Shown here in pieces: positions 1 to 9,887 of a DNA stretch of 36,298 nucleotides. The DNA comes from Bacteroidales bacterium (GTDB lineage Bacteria > Bacteroidota > Bacteroidia > Bacteroidales > Muribaculaceae), in NCBI GenBank assembly GCA_019416285.1, contig DXXM01000033.1:1-36298 (forward strand), in the 5' to 3' direction. Each line of letters starts with the position of its first letter. Position 1 is the first letter of the stretch. Below the pieces are notes generated by a model. The model worked only from the letters and a program-made list of their open reading frames with translations. It was not told where the DNA came from and did no database searches. Made by a program: the position numbers and the translations under genes.

Positions 1-16
1 TATCTAAAAAATTCGC

Positions 17-54
17 TGCCCCTCATTTCACTTTTGTTTTTAAACAGCCTCTTA
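17..54. repeat. IS-like terminal inverted repeat, left edge
   Basis: This stretch matches the reverse complement of 36200-36239 at the other edge of the window, with two one-base gaps and one mismatch. The shared outer part, facing the genes, reads TTAAACAGCCTCTTA. Paired, slightly imperfect inverted ends of this kind are what IRR and IRL of an insertion sequence look like, so the transposase would lie left of position 1. No transposase is visible, so the family is not assigned. A repeated intergenic element is the alternative. Confidence 0.5.
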
Positions 55-105
55 GTAACAGTGGCGTCTGTTATAGAAATATAACCGCGCCCGCAGCTAA
101 AGAGT

Positions 106-3100
106 TTATCGGGCGAGAGAGAGATTGATGTTGAAGCCGAATGATGAGTTGGTGGTGGGGTAGGATGTCGAGGAGACAATCGGAGTGTTGACCTGATGGT
201 CAAAGAAAGCTCCGAGAGTGAGGCGGCGCGACATCACATAGGAGGCCGTGAAATTTATACCCATCGTGCGTGTGCCGGATGTGGCCTGGGTGTAGGCGGT
301 CTCTATTCGGCGTATGAGCGCCTGAGTCTCGGCGAGAGAGAAATCGGCATTGAGGGTAAGGTCATTGGATATGCCCATACCGGAGCCTTTCATCTTGAGC
401 ACGGTGTTGAACCCTACAATCTTGTAGCCGAAGCCGAAAGTGAGACCACGCTGGTTCGCCTCCACAATCTGCCCGGCGGAGGTGTTGAGTGTCAGAGTGC
501 GGGCATCGCGGTATTCGGCCGATACAGTGATGTCGTTCTTCAGCGTTACGGCCGCGCCGATAAGCGGGGCGAATTTCTCGGTGATGGCCACGGACGAAAT
601 ATTGTAGGGCGATGTCGGAATCGGGTTGCCGGTCAGCTCGTCGATGGTAAAACCGAGATTGTCACCGCCGTTTGCGCTCATCCAGTTGAGATATGAGGAG
701 TAGGAACCCACGGAGTAGGTACACTGATATGCGTGGCTGAGGGTAAATGCCTTGAATATGTTGCGCAGACCGCCGATGTAGATAAGACCGTCGTAGGTCA
801 CACGCCAGTTCGGAAGGGCGTTGGCAAAAGAGGGGAATGGTGTGAGATACTGCTTCCGGGGGTCGGTGCCGGTGTAGGCCGAGAGGAAGGCCGGAATCAG
901 GATGTCGGAACTGGTCTGACTCACGTCACCTACGGCGGGATTAAACGGATTACCGGCATTAACGTTGCCATCCATGAATCCACCCATCGGATAGTTGAGT
1001 CCGCTGTATTCATTGCGGACGCGCTGTGCTATCACCGGGATATTGGCGAGGAACTGGTTGAAGGTCTCCGATTCGTAGCCGTTGTCGGCCTTGAAATGCT
1101 TGAGAGCGGTTTTCAGAGCCACATGGGTCTTGGTGTAGGAGCCCGCGAGTGCTGTCGGCATGTTGTCATACATGAACTGTGTCGAGCGGGTGCGGTTGTC
1201 GGTGCGGTTGGTCGTCAGCATGATTTTCAGCCCGCGCACAGGCTCGAGTGTGAGTTCGATATTGAGCTCGTTGGTCTTGGAGAACACAGCAGGTGACGTC
1301 TGGCCGTCGTTGGTGATGAGCCAGCCGCGGTCAAGGGCTTTTTTGACGTAGTTTTCATCCGTGAAGCCGAAAGCGAAGTCGAGGCCGGGCGACATTGGCC
1401 CGTAGCTGCGCGACTGCCCGAATACATTGCCTATGTCCGGGCGGAACAGCGGAATGGATAGCGACTGAGTGGTGCGGAAGCGCAGCGCCGCCGAGCGGGG
1501 CGACATGAGCAGGCGCGAGCCGTATTCAGCCATCTCTCTCCAGATGGACTTATCCTCTTTCAATATTTCCTCGATTGTAAACTTGATGTTTTTATCGCCG
1601 CGGGTGAGGATGGTGACGTTGTTGGCATCGACAACCTTATGCGTCACGCGGAACGGCTTGCCGTCCGTGGTCATGGCAGTGACTTTCACCTTCGCATTGC
1701 GCAGGTTGTGGCGGATATTGAGTGTGGTGTCCGGAAGCAGGGTGTATGTGCGCTCGAATTTCTTCGGTTTCTTTGCCTGTTGGGGGCGGTTACCGCGTGA
1801 CTGGAAGCGCTGGTTCACCTCCTTTGTAAACTTCCACTTGTTGTAGAGCGACTCGAAATTGATGCGGCCGTCCACGTTCCACGAAGCCTGGTTTGCAATA
1901 GTGTTTCCCATCTGCACGCCGTCAACCTCCGCTCCGCGGTCCCAGCGGTAGTTGGAGTTGTACGAGGCATTGCCTGTGAGCCAGTCCAGAGCCGGTATCC
2001 GGTTGAACGGAGCACGGTAGTTGACCACGAAACTCTGATTGTAGCTCCAGGGAGTGCCGAGGCGGAGTATGCTCTGCAACACCGTGTCTTTCCACTCCTT
2101 GTATTTGTCGGGGAAGAGCTTGCGGTTGACGGCGCCAACAGGTTCGTCTATGCGCGCCGAGGTGTTGCTGTTGAAGTTCACAGTCAGTGATTTCGTCAGA
2201 TTCCACGACAGCGCGAGCTGACGGTCCCAGATGAAATTCTTGCTGACGGAAACAGGCAGCTGGAAATCCACATCGGTCTCCGAGCGTGTCTGAAGCTCAT
2301 AATAGTAGCGCGACATGGTGGTCAGGAACGATATATTGTTCGGCAGATAGTTGAATTCCCATTCCTGAAGGAATTTCATGCCTTTTGACTTGCCCTTGAC
2401 AAACGAGAAGGGGCGCAGGCCTTTGACGTAGGGTGTATAGGAATACTGGAACGATCCGCGGTAGTCGTTGGTGTTCTCGTATTCTGTGGTGGGGTCGGTC
2501 TTTGACTGCTTGTTGAATGAGAAATTAAACGTGAAGTTGGCAGGGTCCCAGGGCATGGGATTCTTGGACTTGACGTCGAATTTCAGACCGGAAATCGAGA
2601 AGCTCTTGATGGTGCTGTTCTCGATGGCGAAGGCTTTTATTGAATCCTTCTGGGCCTTGGTCGTGCAGGCGTCGAGCGCGTCTTTCAGTTTCACGTCCTG
2701 GTCGAGAGGATTATATTTGGGAGTGATTTTTTCTTTCGACACGGAGTAGTATATCGGCGCGCGGAGCTTTACTTTCTCAGGCAGGAAACGACCGGCGTCA
2801 ACCTGCATGGCGAAGTTATATTGCTCATAGTCGTCCATTCGGCGTGAGTTGAGCGCCTGGTCTACTGAGCCGAAGCCTGCGGTCTCGATATGGGCGCCGA
2901 GATTCAGGGTGGCTATGTCGGAGACGCCTACGTTGAGGTTGCCTTTGGCCGCCCAGCCACCTTCGCTGTTGAAATCTGTTACCTTGAGCTCATTGAGCCA
3001 GACAATGGCGTCCTTTGTGGTCGAGGCGTTGTTGCGGATGCCGACGAGCATCACGCGCACGTCGCTGAGCGACGGGTTACCCATCACTGCCATGCGGTTT

Positions 3101-6100
3101 CGTTCATTCTCAGGGTCACGTCCGGTAAAGAGTTGAGCAAAGCCTACTCCGGGCTGATTCTCGTTTTTCGCACGGTTGCGTTGCAGTTTCAGGTCCACGA
3201 GCTTCTGAAGCTCGAAGTCGAGGAAGTTCTCACGTGGCCACACGATATAACGGTCAGGTCCATCCTGCTCATATTTGCCGAAGGGTGTCAGTTCCAGCGG
3301 AATTTCATATTCATAGTAGTTGCTCCGGACGTCGGTGCCGAGACGCACGAACACTGAAATCTCGCCCGAGCGGAGATTGGTCATATCGTCGATAAGTTTT
3401 TCGGCGTGTACCCACATCTGCATCCGCTTGTAGTTGCGGAGGTCGAGGTGAGTGTTGCGGTAGACACCGCGCGCGTCTCCGGCGTGGAGGCCGAGGACCT
3501 TGAGCGACATCGACTGCTCGTTGAGCTGCACAATCTGCTGCTGGCCCGGGTCGGAGATACGCGTCACGCCGGGAGGAAGCACATAGTTGATAGGCTCGCG
3601 CTTGAGATTTTCCTCTATGTTTACAACCGACACGTCAAGCTGGCCCTCGGCGGGAGCGTCGCCGCGGGTGTTGAGGTTGAACTGATAGGGGCGCCATTCG
3701 CCGCGGACGAGCTCGAAGGTGGCGAAGCGGAGGTGTGTGACGGCCTTGAAGCCGGTCATGAACATACGGGCGAATCGTATGGTGGAGAAGTCGGAGATAT
3801 TGCCGACCACTTTCTGATAGTCGCTCAAGGGTATCTTGAACTGATACCAAACCACCTCCTGTGTCGAGCCGTCGGTGTTGGCTACGATGGAAGTCTGCTT
3901 GTCGGTGATATAATTCTTGCCCACCACGAGGTCCTCGGGGCGGATGGAGATTTTATACTGGAAATAGCGCTCGTATTCATTGAGCGTGTTGTCCTGGTTG
4001 ATATCCTCGACATCGGGGAGCGCGCGCGACGACTGATAGAGCGGGTCGGGTGCATCCTGGGGCGACAGCGAGTTGCCTTCCACACCATTGTAGCGTTTGT
4101 AGCGCTCGAGGACTCCGAGTCGCTGCTCGTCATAGTCGTAGCCTCGGAAGAAATGATAGTTGTCGCCAGCGGGGTCGTTGAAGGGTGAGAAGGCGTCGGC
4201 CTGCATGCGCTCGATTGCCGACGGGCTCAGTTTGGTGCGCAGCTGGTCGAGGTAGCTGGAATAGGTGTCAAAGCCGAACTCGTCCTCATTTATAAGACCG
4301 TCGAGACCCACGTCCTGCGGCAGACGGGAATTGGTGTTGTTGTCGAATGCATAGGTGAGGGAGTTCTGAGTCGACACGCGTCCCCACACGGTATTTTGCA
4401 GATACTGGTCGTCGCCGTTGACCGGAATACCGTTCTCGTAGCTTTTCAGACCGTCCTTGAGTATATCTTCCGACATCTCGCCGAAATTGAGGTAGAGGTC
4501 GCCGCCGGAGAGATTGTCGTTGTTGGGGTCAAGGAAGGGCGAGAGCATCCAGAACTGCACATATTCGATGTTGGAGGCTTCGAAATTGGTGTTGTCCATC
4601 TTGCGCATGATGCCGCCCCAGCGCTTTTCGGGGTTGAGGAGTCGTCCCTCCTCGTCGATATTGGTGGCATCGAGGTTGTAGGGGCCGCGCTCGGTAGGGT
4701 AGAAGGACAGGTTGAGGGTCTGAATCGTGTTGGATTCATTATAGGTGTTCGTGCGGCCGGGGAATACTTCATAGAGCGTGATTTCGCGGACGTAGGGGTT
4801 ATTGAGCTGGGCCGGGTCGCTCTTTATGTAGCCGGGACACATCGAGGAGTTGCGTGCGGTAAACATTCTGTCGATGAAATACCAGTTAAGCAGCGCGCGG
4901 TTCTGACCGTAGCGGATATCGTTGGAGAGCCCGGCCTCGGGAAACAGTGCGTCGGCCGAGGGGTCGTAGGGTGTGGATGCAAGGAACCACGAATAAGGTG
5001 AACGCAGATCTATTCCGACCTGTGCCGATTCGAAATCGTCGATGTATGACGACCCCTTGTTGCTTCCGCTCTTCTGCTGGTGGGGAATGAGGTTTGCGAA
5101 CTCCGCCTGAAGGCTGAGTGTGGACGGCTGGATGGCGTTGACAGTCGGAATTTTGTTGAGAAGATTGGTCAGCCACATGAAGCGCGTGTTGTACTGCATG
5201 TTCAGACCCCATATCGAGTTGTTGACGACTTCTTCGCCTATGTTGACTTTCTCGGTCAGCGCCTTTTCGGAAAAGTGCATGAAAGTGGCGCCCACGTTGA
5301 AATCCTTGTTGAACTGGTAGTTGAGGTCGAGTCCGAGCAGGGTCTTGCGCTGGGTGGAGAAGAGCGACTGGTTTTCGAGCGTCACGTTGATGCTCTGACC
5401 CGAGTCGATAATGCTCTGGTTGGTAATCGTCACTATACCCATCGAATAGTCCACGGTATAGTCGCTGTTTTCAGTAAGTGTCACACCGCCGGCAGTCACT
5501 ATTACCGAACCGCGCGGCACGTTGATGGCATTGAGGCGTATCTGTGAGCCTGCGGAAGCCTGATAGCGTCCGGAGAGGATGAATTTGTTCTTGTCGGCAA
5601 ACTGACGTGCCACAATGAGAGTTGAGTCGTAGAGCTGCTGATAGAGATATGGCTCTGCGAGCTGCGGATTGTTGATTTTCTTCGCGAGGTTGGAGCCGAA
5701 GGGTTCGACCACTGGGAAAATAATCATGCCTTGGGCCGGCAGGATGGTGTAGCCCTCGATGAAGTCAAAGAATCCGTCGGAGTTCGAGGCCTCGTTTGAG
5801 TCGAGGCGGTCGAGGTTCATGAGCTGGAGCAGCGGCTTGTCGGATATGCCCGGAACCGGGAGATAATTGATCTGAGTTCCGGTTGTGTCGCTCAGATATT
5901 TGATGTTGAGGCGGAAATTCTGCTTCTGTACCTGGTAGGCTCCGAGGGGATATACGTTTTTCATCATGAGGTCCCACATCGGAAGGCGCGGAGCCACGGT
6001 GGTTGACTTCAGCATCTTCAGATAGAGTGACTGATCGGTCGAAGTGATGTCGGCGGAAAACTCTCCGACCTGATAGACCTTGCCGTTGTATGTGTATTCG

Positions 6101-7611
6101 TAGGCCACACCTATCACCTCGTCGGCAGCGAGCTGGCTTTTGAGCGAGATATAGCCGAGTGTGGAGTTGAGAGTGTATTCGGAAGATGAAAGCAGACGGG
6201 CCGATTCCACCTTCTCGTAATCGATACCGCCGGTAATGCCGAAATCGTTGAGCGGAGCGAGCGCCTGGGTGACGGTGTTGATGTTTCGCGCGCCCGGATA
6301 GTCCTGCTTGATGGTGGCGAGGAGGTTGTTTGACAGGTTTGACGGCTGCTGATAGGCCATGTTGGGCTGCCAGTAGGAATTGCCGAGATGCGATGCCTCG
6401 CCGAGATCCATGAAGGCGACGAAGTTTCGGCTTTGGTCGAAGCGTGAATTGCGGTTAGTAATCCATACCTCGATACGCGTAATCTGTATACCTGACGATA
6501 CAAACGGGAGTTTCGATGCAAACTCGTCGTAGTTATCGCGGAAGTAATGGGCGAGAAAGAAGTGACGGTTGGCGTCGTACTCGTCGGCATTGATGGTAAA
6601 GTCTGTGGTCTGCGCTCCACCCTTGGAGCTGACCGAGGTCGACTGCGAATTCTGCTGCGACACCAATGCGGTGGCCGTCAGTTTTCCGAACTGAAGTTTG
6701 GTTTTGACACCGAAGAGGGCCGTACTGCCTCGGATGAGCGACGAGCCCGTGGTCATCGACACGTTACCTGCTTCGATTGACTTGACTATGTCGTCCTCCT
6801 TACCTTCGTAAGCCAGTTTCAGGTTCTTGGAGTCGAAATCGAAGGTGGCGTCCGTGTTGTAGGTCATGTTGAACTTCATGCGGTCGCCCACACTGGCTGC
6901 TACGGTGGCCTGGATTTTCTGGTCGAAGTCGAAATATGTCTTGCGTCTCGAATCGAGCGACAGCGCCGGATTGTCGGTCTTGTTGGTCTTGACTCCCATT
7001 GAGATATTGACCGAGCCCTGTGTTTTCAGCTGCACGCCGCCGGGCCCGAAGATTTTCTCCAGCGGTCCGAGCGCGAAGTTCATGTCGAGGATATTGAACG
7101 GCTCTTTGTCCGGTTTGGTCAGCGCCTCGGAATTCCGCAGATTGAAATATTCCTGCATTTGCTTGCGGGTCTGCCAGCGGTTGTATTGCTCCGGTGAGAG
7201 ATAGAAGGGCGTAGTGATGTCGTAGTCTCCTAACTTCGTGTGGATGACATAGCAGCCGAGCTGCGGGTCATATTCGGCTACGGTGGAGATGTTTGACGGA
7301 TTCGACAGGTCGGCCGCGAGTTCCTGCTGCATCAGTTGCTCGTAGGTCTGCGGTATGGGCTGTCGCACCGGAAACGGAATCTTTACGGAGTCCTGCGCCT
7401 GCTGGCCGGCTGGTAGGGCCGGGATTACCGGCGCCGGAGGTGTGAAATCGGGAGTCACCCCCTGCGCGAAGGCAAAGAAAGTGCCCGTTGCCGTCAGCAG
7501 GATGCCGGCAAGGAGCAGGATTATGGCTGATATGTCGCGCCGTTTTCTCAGGGCTTTCTGTTTTCTCAAGTTGACTATATATCTCGACAGCCCGCGGATC
7601 GAGTCTGGCAC
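106..7611 (-). CDS. sprA: Type IX secretion outer-membrane translocon SprA/Sov
   Basis: At 2501 aa this is the expected size for SprA (Sov in Porphyromonas), the giant outer-membrane beta-barrel through which type IX cargo leaves the cell. A basic N-terminus (residues 16-25) precedes a hydrophobic signal segment at about 27-48 ending FAFA. The mature part is rich in Asn, Tyr and aromatic beta-strand patterns with repeated SprA-type segments and runs to a strand-like C-terminus (FGFNINLSLAR). The first codon is GTG at 7611; no ATG occurs near the N-terminus, and a TTG at 7569 would give a more usual signal-peptide length. It lies 7 bp downstream of ruvA and is probably co-transcribed with it. 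The gene is intact, with no frameshift seen. Identity is firm; the start is not. Confidence 0.93.
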   Translation of the reverse strand: MPDSIRGLSRYIVNLRKQKALRKRRDISAIILLLAGILLTATGTFFAFAQGVTPDFTPPAPVIPALPAGQQAQDSVKIPFPVRQPIPQTYEQLMQQELAADLSNPSNISTVAEYDPQLGCYVIHTKLGDYDITTPFYLSPEQYNRWQTRKQMQEYFNLRNSEALTKPDKEPFNILDMNFALGPLEKIFGPGGVQLKTQGSVNISMGVKTNKTDNPALSLDSRRKTYFDFDQKIQATVAASVGDRMKFNMTYNTDATFDFDSKNLKLAYEGKEDDIVKSIEAGNVSMTTGSSLIRGSTALFGVKTKLQFGKLTATALVSQQNSQSTSVSSKGGAQTTDFTINADEYDANRHFFLAHYFRDNYDEFASKLPFVSSGIQITRIEVWITNRNSRFDQSRNFVAFMDLGEASHLGNSYWQPNMAYQQPSNLSNNLLATIKQDYPGARNINTVTQALAPLNDFGITGGIDYEKVESARLLSSSEYTLNSTLGYISLKSQLAADEVIGVAYEYTYNGKVYQVGEFSADITSTDQSLYLKMLKSTTVAPRLPMWDLMMKNVYPLGAYQVQKQNFRLNIKYLSDTTGTQINYLPVPGISDKPLLQLMNLDRLDSNEASNSDGFFDFIEGYTILPAQGMIIFPVVEPFGSNLAKKINNPQLAEPYLYQQLYDSTLIVARQFADKNKFILSGRYQASAGSQIRLNAINVPRGSVIVTAGGVTLTENSDYTVDYSMGIVTITNQSIIDSGQSINVTLENQSLFSTQRKTLLGLDLNYQFNKDFNVGATFMHFSEKALTEKVNIGEEVVNNSIWGLNMQYNTRFMWLTNLLNKIPTVNAIQPSTLSLQAEFANLIPHQQKSGSNKGSSYIDDFESAQVGIDLRSPYSWFLASTPYDPSADALFPEAGLSNDIRYGQNRALLNWYFIDRMFTARNSSMCPGYIKSDPAQLNNPYVREITLYEVFPGRTNTYNESNTIQTLNLSFYPTERGPYNLDATNIDEEGRLLNPEKRWGGIMRKMDNTNFEASNIEYVQFWMLSPFLDPNNDNLSGGDLYLNFGEMSEDILKDGLKSYENGIPVNGDDQYLQNTVWGRVSTQNSLTYAFDNNTNSRLPQDVGLDGLINEDEFGFDTYSSYLDQLRTKLSPSAIERMQADAFSPFNDPAGDNYHFFRGYDYDEQRLGVLERYKRYNGVEGNSLSPQDAPDPLYQSSRALPDVEDINQDNTLNEYERYFQYKISIRPEDLVVGKNYITDKQTSIVANTDGSTQEVVWYQFKIPLSDYQKVVGNISDFSTIRFARMFMTGFKAVTHLRFATFELVRGEWRPYQFNLNTRGDAPAEGQLDVSVVNIEENLKREPINYVLPPGVTRISDPGQQQIVQLNEQSMSLKVLGLHAGDARGVYRNTHLDLRNYKRMQMWVHAEKLIDDMTNLRSGEISVFVRLGTDVRSNYYEYEIPLELTPFGKYEQDGPDRYIVWPRENFLDFELQKLVDLKLQRNRAKNENQPGVGFAQLFTGRDPENERNRMAVMGNPSLSDVRVMLVGIRNNASTTKDAIVWLNELKVTDFNSEGGWAAKGNLNVGVSDIATLNLGAHIETAGFGSVDQALNSRRMDDYEQYNFAMQVDAGRFLPEKVKLRAPIYYSVSKEKITPKYNPLDQDVKLKDALDACTTKAQKDSIKAFAIENSTIKSFSISGLKFDVKSKNPMPWDPANFTFNFSFNKQSKTDPTTEYENTNDYRGSFQYSYTPYVKGLRPFSFVKGKSKGMKFLQEWEFNYLPNNISFLTTMSRYYYELQTRSETDVDFQLPVSVSKNFIWDRQLALSWNLTKSLTVNFNSNTSARIDEPVGAVNRKLFPDKYKEWKDTVLQSILRLGTPWSYNQSFVVNYRAPFNRIPALDWLTGNASYNSNYRWDRGAEVDGVQMGNTIANQASWNVDGRINFESLYNKWKFTKEVNQRFQSRGNRPQQAKKPKKFERTYTLLPDTTLNIRHNLRNAKVKVTAMTTDGKPFRVTHKVVDANNVTILTRGDKNIKFTIEEILKEDKSIWREMAEYGSRLLMSPRSAALRFRTTQSLSIPLFRPDIGNVFGQSRSYGPMSPGLDFAFGFTDENYVKKALDRGWLITNDGQTSPAVFSKTNELNIELTLEPVRGLKIMLTTNRTDNRTRSTQFMYDNMPTALAGSYTKTHVALKTALKHFKADNGYESETFNQFLANIPVIAQRVRNEYSGLNYPMGGFMDGNVNAGNPFNPAVGDVSQTSSDILIPAFLSAYTGTDPRKQYLTPFPSFANALPNWRVTYDGLIYIGGLRNIFKAFTLSHAYQCTYSVGSYSSYLNWMSANGGDNLGFTIDELTGNPIPTSPYNISSVAITEKFAPLIGAAVTLKNDITVSAEYRDARTLTLNTSAGQIVEANQRGLTFGFGYKIVGFNTVLKMKGSGMGISNDLTLNADFSLAETQALIRRIETAYTQATSGTRTMGINFTASYVMSRRLTLGAFFDHQVNTPIVSSTSYPTTNSSFGFNINLSLAR

Positions 7612-7618
7612 TTGTTTC

Positions 7619-8212
7619 CTACATCATGCTCAGCGCTTTCTTGATGGCTACCTCAACCTTGACGGCAGGGTCGGCATCGAAAATCCTCTTCAGCACTTTC
7701 TGTGACTGCTGCCGGACAAAACCGAGAGCGACAAGAGCCGCAAGAGCCTCTTCATAGACTTCGCTGTAAGGGCAGGATGGTTCGGGCTGTAATGATAACG
7801 TAGATTCTGTGGGTTTTATTTTATCCTTCAGGTCAACTATTATGCGCTGCGCTGTCTTTATGCCGATTCCCTTGACATTTTTGAGCCTGTTGTGGTCGCC
7901 CGAGGTGATGACGGCCTCAAGCTCGGTCACAGGGATTGACGACAGAATCAGCATCGCCGTACCCGGGCCAACTCCGGAGACACCGATGAGCAGACGGAAC
8001 ATGTCGCGCTCTTTTGATGTGAGAAAGCCGAAAAGCGTGTGTGTGTCCTCGCGAATTACTTCGTGGATGAGCATTTTGATCTCTCCTGTAGAGCGTTGCA
8101 GTTCCTCGAAGGCCGGCAGGGAGATATTGAGCATGTAGCCGATTCCGTGGTTTTCGATTACGGCGTAGGTCGGAGTGAGTTCGGTTGCTGTACCTTTTAT
8201 ATATTCAAGCAT
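7619..8212 (-). CDS. ruvA: Holliday junction branch migration protein RuvA
   Basis: A 197-aa protein of normal RuvA length. RuvA binds four-way DNA junctions as a tetramer and loads the RuvB motor. The N-terminal OB-fold is seen in MLEYIKGT and the ENHGIGYMLNI segment. Helix-hairpin-helix motifs follow, including GVSGVGPGTAMLIL (about 77-90) and NVKGIGIKTAQRIIVDLKDK (about 113-132). The C-terminal RuvB-binding domain is EEALAALVALGFVRQQSQKVL. The ATG at 8212 follows a TAATTTTG promoter element at 8248-8255. It sits directly upstream of sprA; I recall the ruvA-sprA neighbourhood from other Bacteroidetes. Confidence 0.96.
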   Translation of the reverse strand: MLEYIKGTATELTPTYAVIENHGIGYMLNISLPAFEELQRSTGEIKMLIHEVIREDTHTLFGFLTSKERDMFRLLIGVSGVGPGTAMLILSSIPVTELEAVITSGDHNRLKNVKGIGIKTAQRIIVDLKDKIKPTESTLSLQPEPSCPYSEVYEEALAALVALGFVRQQSQKVLKRIFDADPAVKVEVAIKKALSMM

Positions 8213-8247
8213 TGTGCGGCGAAAGTTTAGAAAAAGTGATTTGCTTA

Positions 8248-8255
8248 CAAAATTA
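8248..8255 (-). promoter_or_regulatory. Putative -7 element for ruvA-sprA
   Basis: On the minus strand this reads TAATTTTG, matching the Bacteroidetes -7 consensus TAnnTTTG, 36 nt upstream of the ruvA ATG. No clear -33 TTTG is visible. Confidence 0.45.
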
Positions 8256-8287
8256 CGCTTTTATTTCCATATTAGACTTAAATCGGC

Positions 8288-8295
8288 TAACTTTG
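8288..8295 (+). promoter_or_regulatory. Putative -7 element for the rluA-type operon
   Basis: TAACTTTG matches TAnnTTTG and sits 23 nt upstream of the ATG at 8319. It is divergent from the ruvA element within a 106-bp intergenic region. The -33 element is weak. Its position supports the 8319 start, since the longer in-frame reading from 8175 would begin upstream of this promoter and inside ruvA. Confidence 0.45.
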
Positions 8296-8318
8296 CGACT
8301 CAAAAATCACAGCCAATT

Positions 8319-9014
8319 ATGCAAGTTGTCTACGAAGATAACCATTTGATTATAGTAAATAAATCGCCCGGAGAGATAGTCCAGGGCGACAAGACGGGCG
8401 ACGAACCTCTCGTCGAGACAGTCAGGCGCTGGCTCAAGGAGAAATACAATAAGCCCGGAAATGTGTTCTGCGGTGTTGTCCACCGTCTTGACAGACCTGT
8501 CGGCGGACTCGTTGTATTCGCCAAGACCTCCAAGGCTCTGACACGGCTCAACGATATGTTTCGCAACGGCGAGGTCGAGAAAACTTACTGGGCGCTGAGC
8601 CGTAATACTCCCGAACCGCCCGAAGGCCGTCTCGTCCACTATATTACCTCAACGGAACGCAACAACAAGAGCTATGCGTCGCTGACTGAAAGCAAAGGAG
8701 CCAAAAGAGCTGCCCTTTTCTATCGGCTGCTCGGTAAATCAGACCGCTACAATCTGATTGAGGTCAGGCTGGAGACCGGACGCAAGCACCAGATACGCGT
8801 GCAGCTTGCCGCAATCGGCTGTCCTATCAAGGGTGACCTGAAATATGGCGACAAGCGAAGCAACCCCGACGGCTCCATATCGCTGATGGCGCGCCGCATC
8901 TGTTTCACCCATCCGGTTTCGGGGAAAAAGATAGATGTCGTGGCGCCGCTCCCCGACGACCCTCTGTGGAAGGCATTTGATAACATTGATGTTTGCGATG
9001 GAGAAGGAGAGTGA
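8319..9014 (+). CDS. RluA-family RNA pseudouridine synthase
   Basis: This 231-aa enzyme belongs to the RluA family, which isomerises specific uridines in rRNA or tRNA to pseudouridine. The catalytic motif HRLDRPVGGLVVFAKTSKAL is at residues 55-74, with Asp58 the predicted nucleophile. The second conserved stretch, GRKHQIRVQLAAIGCPIKGD, is also present. There is no N-terminal S4 RNA-binding domain, so it is of the short RluA/TruC-like kind. I chose the ATG at 8319 (MQVVYEDNHL) because the upstream in-frame extension overlaps ruvA and has no family-like sequence. It heads a plus-strand operon with the acyltransferase genes. Which RNA position it modifies cannot be told. Confidence 0.9.
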   Translation: MQVVYEDNHLIIVNKSPGEIVQGDKTGDEPLVETVRRWLKEKYNKPGNVFCGVVHRLDRPVGGLVVFAKTSKALTRLNDMFRNGEVEKTYWALSRNTPEPPEGRLVHYITSTERNNKSYASLTESKGAKRAALFYRLLGKSDRYNLIEVRLETGRKHQIRVQLAAIGCPIKGDLKYGDKRSNPDGSISLMARRICFTHPVSGKKIDVVAPLPDDPLWKAFDNIDVCDGEGE

Positions 9015-9024
9015 GAAGAAACCG

Positions 9025-9840
9025 ATGAGGATTGACATAGACGAAGTGCTCAGGACCCGCGTCCCGCGCCACTATCGTTTTATACCCCGTTTCCTTATCC
9101 GCGCGCTGGAAAATATAGTGTGTCAGGAGAAACTCAACTGGCTTCTGACTCATAATGCCTCGAAAACGGGAGTGGATTTCTGCAAGGGTGTTATTGATGA
9201 CCTTGAAGTGAAATATAATGTATATGGCAGTCTCCCGGCCGATGATACCCGTGTTATAATCGTCTCCAATCATCCGCTTGGGGGCCTTGACGGAATGGTT
9301 CTTGCCGACATGGTGTCACGTCAGTATGGCGGACGCAAGGGTGTGAAGTTCGTGGTCAACGACCTGCTCACATTTGTCGAGCCACTGCGTCCTATCTTCC
9401 TCGGTGTCAATAAACATGGCAAGCAGTCGCGTGAATCGGCCGCGAGGCTTGAGGACGCCTTCATGGGCAACGACCCGATGGTGATGTTTCCTGCCGGACT
9501 TGTGTCGCGACGCGGCACCGACGGAGTCATCGCTGACCTGCGGTGGAACAAAATGGTGGTGAATAAGGCTGTCTCCTCGAAAAGAAATATAATTCCTCTG
9601 CATTTTGGAGGCCAGAATTCCCGATTTTTTTATAAATTTGCACAATTAAGGGCCCGTCTCGGTCTGAAATTCAATATCGAGATGATAAGGCTTCCACGCG
9701 AGGTTTTTGAAAGCGCGGGGAAGACCTTCGACATCCACATCGGCAAGCCGATACCGTGGGAGTCGCTGCGCACCGGAAGCGAGGCGCAGACGCAGGCCGA
9801 TCTGCTGCGTGACGAGGTATATCGTCTCGCAGCGGACTGA
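9025..9840 (+). CDS. glsA: Lysophospholipid-type acyltransferase, probable glycine-lipid O-acyltransferase GlsA
   Basis: A 271-aa PlsC-like membrane acyltransferase. The active-site motif SNHPLGGLDG has the NH...D pattern of the hemolysin-like branch (His83, Asp89), and a later FPAGLVSRRG motif corresponds to the acceptor-binding FPEG block. In Bacteroides, GlsA adds a second acyl chain to the hydroxyl of N-acyl-3-hydroxyacyl-glycine, and it is encoded beside GlsB, as here. The start at 9025 leaves 10 bp after the preceding stop and follows an A/G-rich GAGAAGGAGAG stretch. An ATG at 8998, overlapping the upstream gene by 17 bp, is the alternative. Enzyme class is clear; the glycine-lipid role rests on pairing with the next gene and on family knowledge. 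Confidence 0.75.
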   Translation: MRIDIDEVLRTRVPRHYRFIPRFLIRALENIVCQEKLNWLLTHNASKTGVDFCKGVIDDLEVKYNVYGSLPADDTRVIIVSNHPLGGLDGMVLADMVSRQYGGRKGVKFVVNDLLTFVEPLRPIFLGVNKHGKQSRESAARLEDAFMGNDPMVMFPAGLVSRRGTDGVIADLRWNKMVVNKAVSSKRNIIPLHFGGQNSRFFYKFAQLRARLGLKFNIEMIRLPREVFESAGKTFDIHIGKPIPWESLRTGSEAQTQADLLRDEVYRLAAD

Positions 9841-9887
9841 GCATGCGGAGCCTTTTAAGAACACATGTTGAACTGAAATTCTGATTC

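Noticed and set aside
3406..4188. 260-aa plus-strand open frame opposite sprA
   Set aside because: Antisense to an intact, recognisable gene, with low-complexity composition (Val, Glu, Ala, Gly) typical of shadow frames.
8175..8318. N-terminal extension of the RluA-type protein
   Set aside because: It overlaps the start of ruvA and the divergent promoter elements and has no family resemblance.
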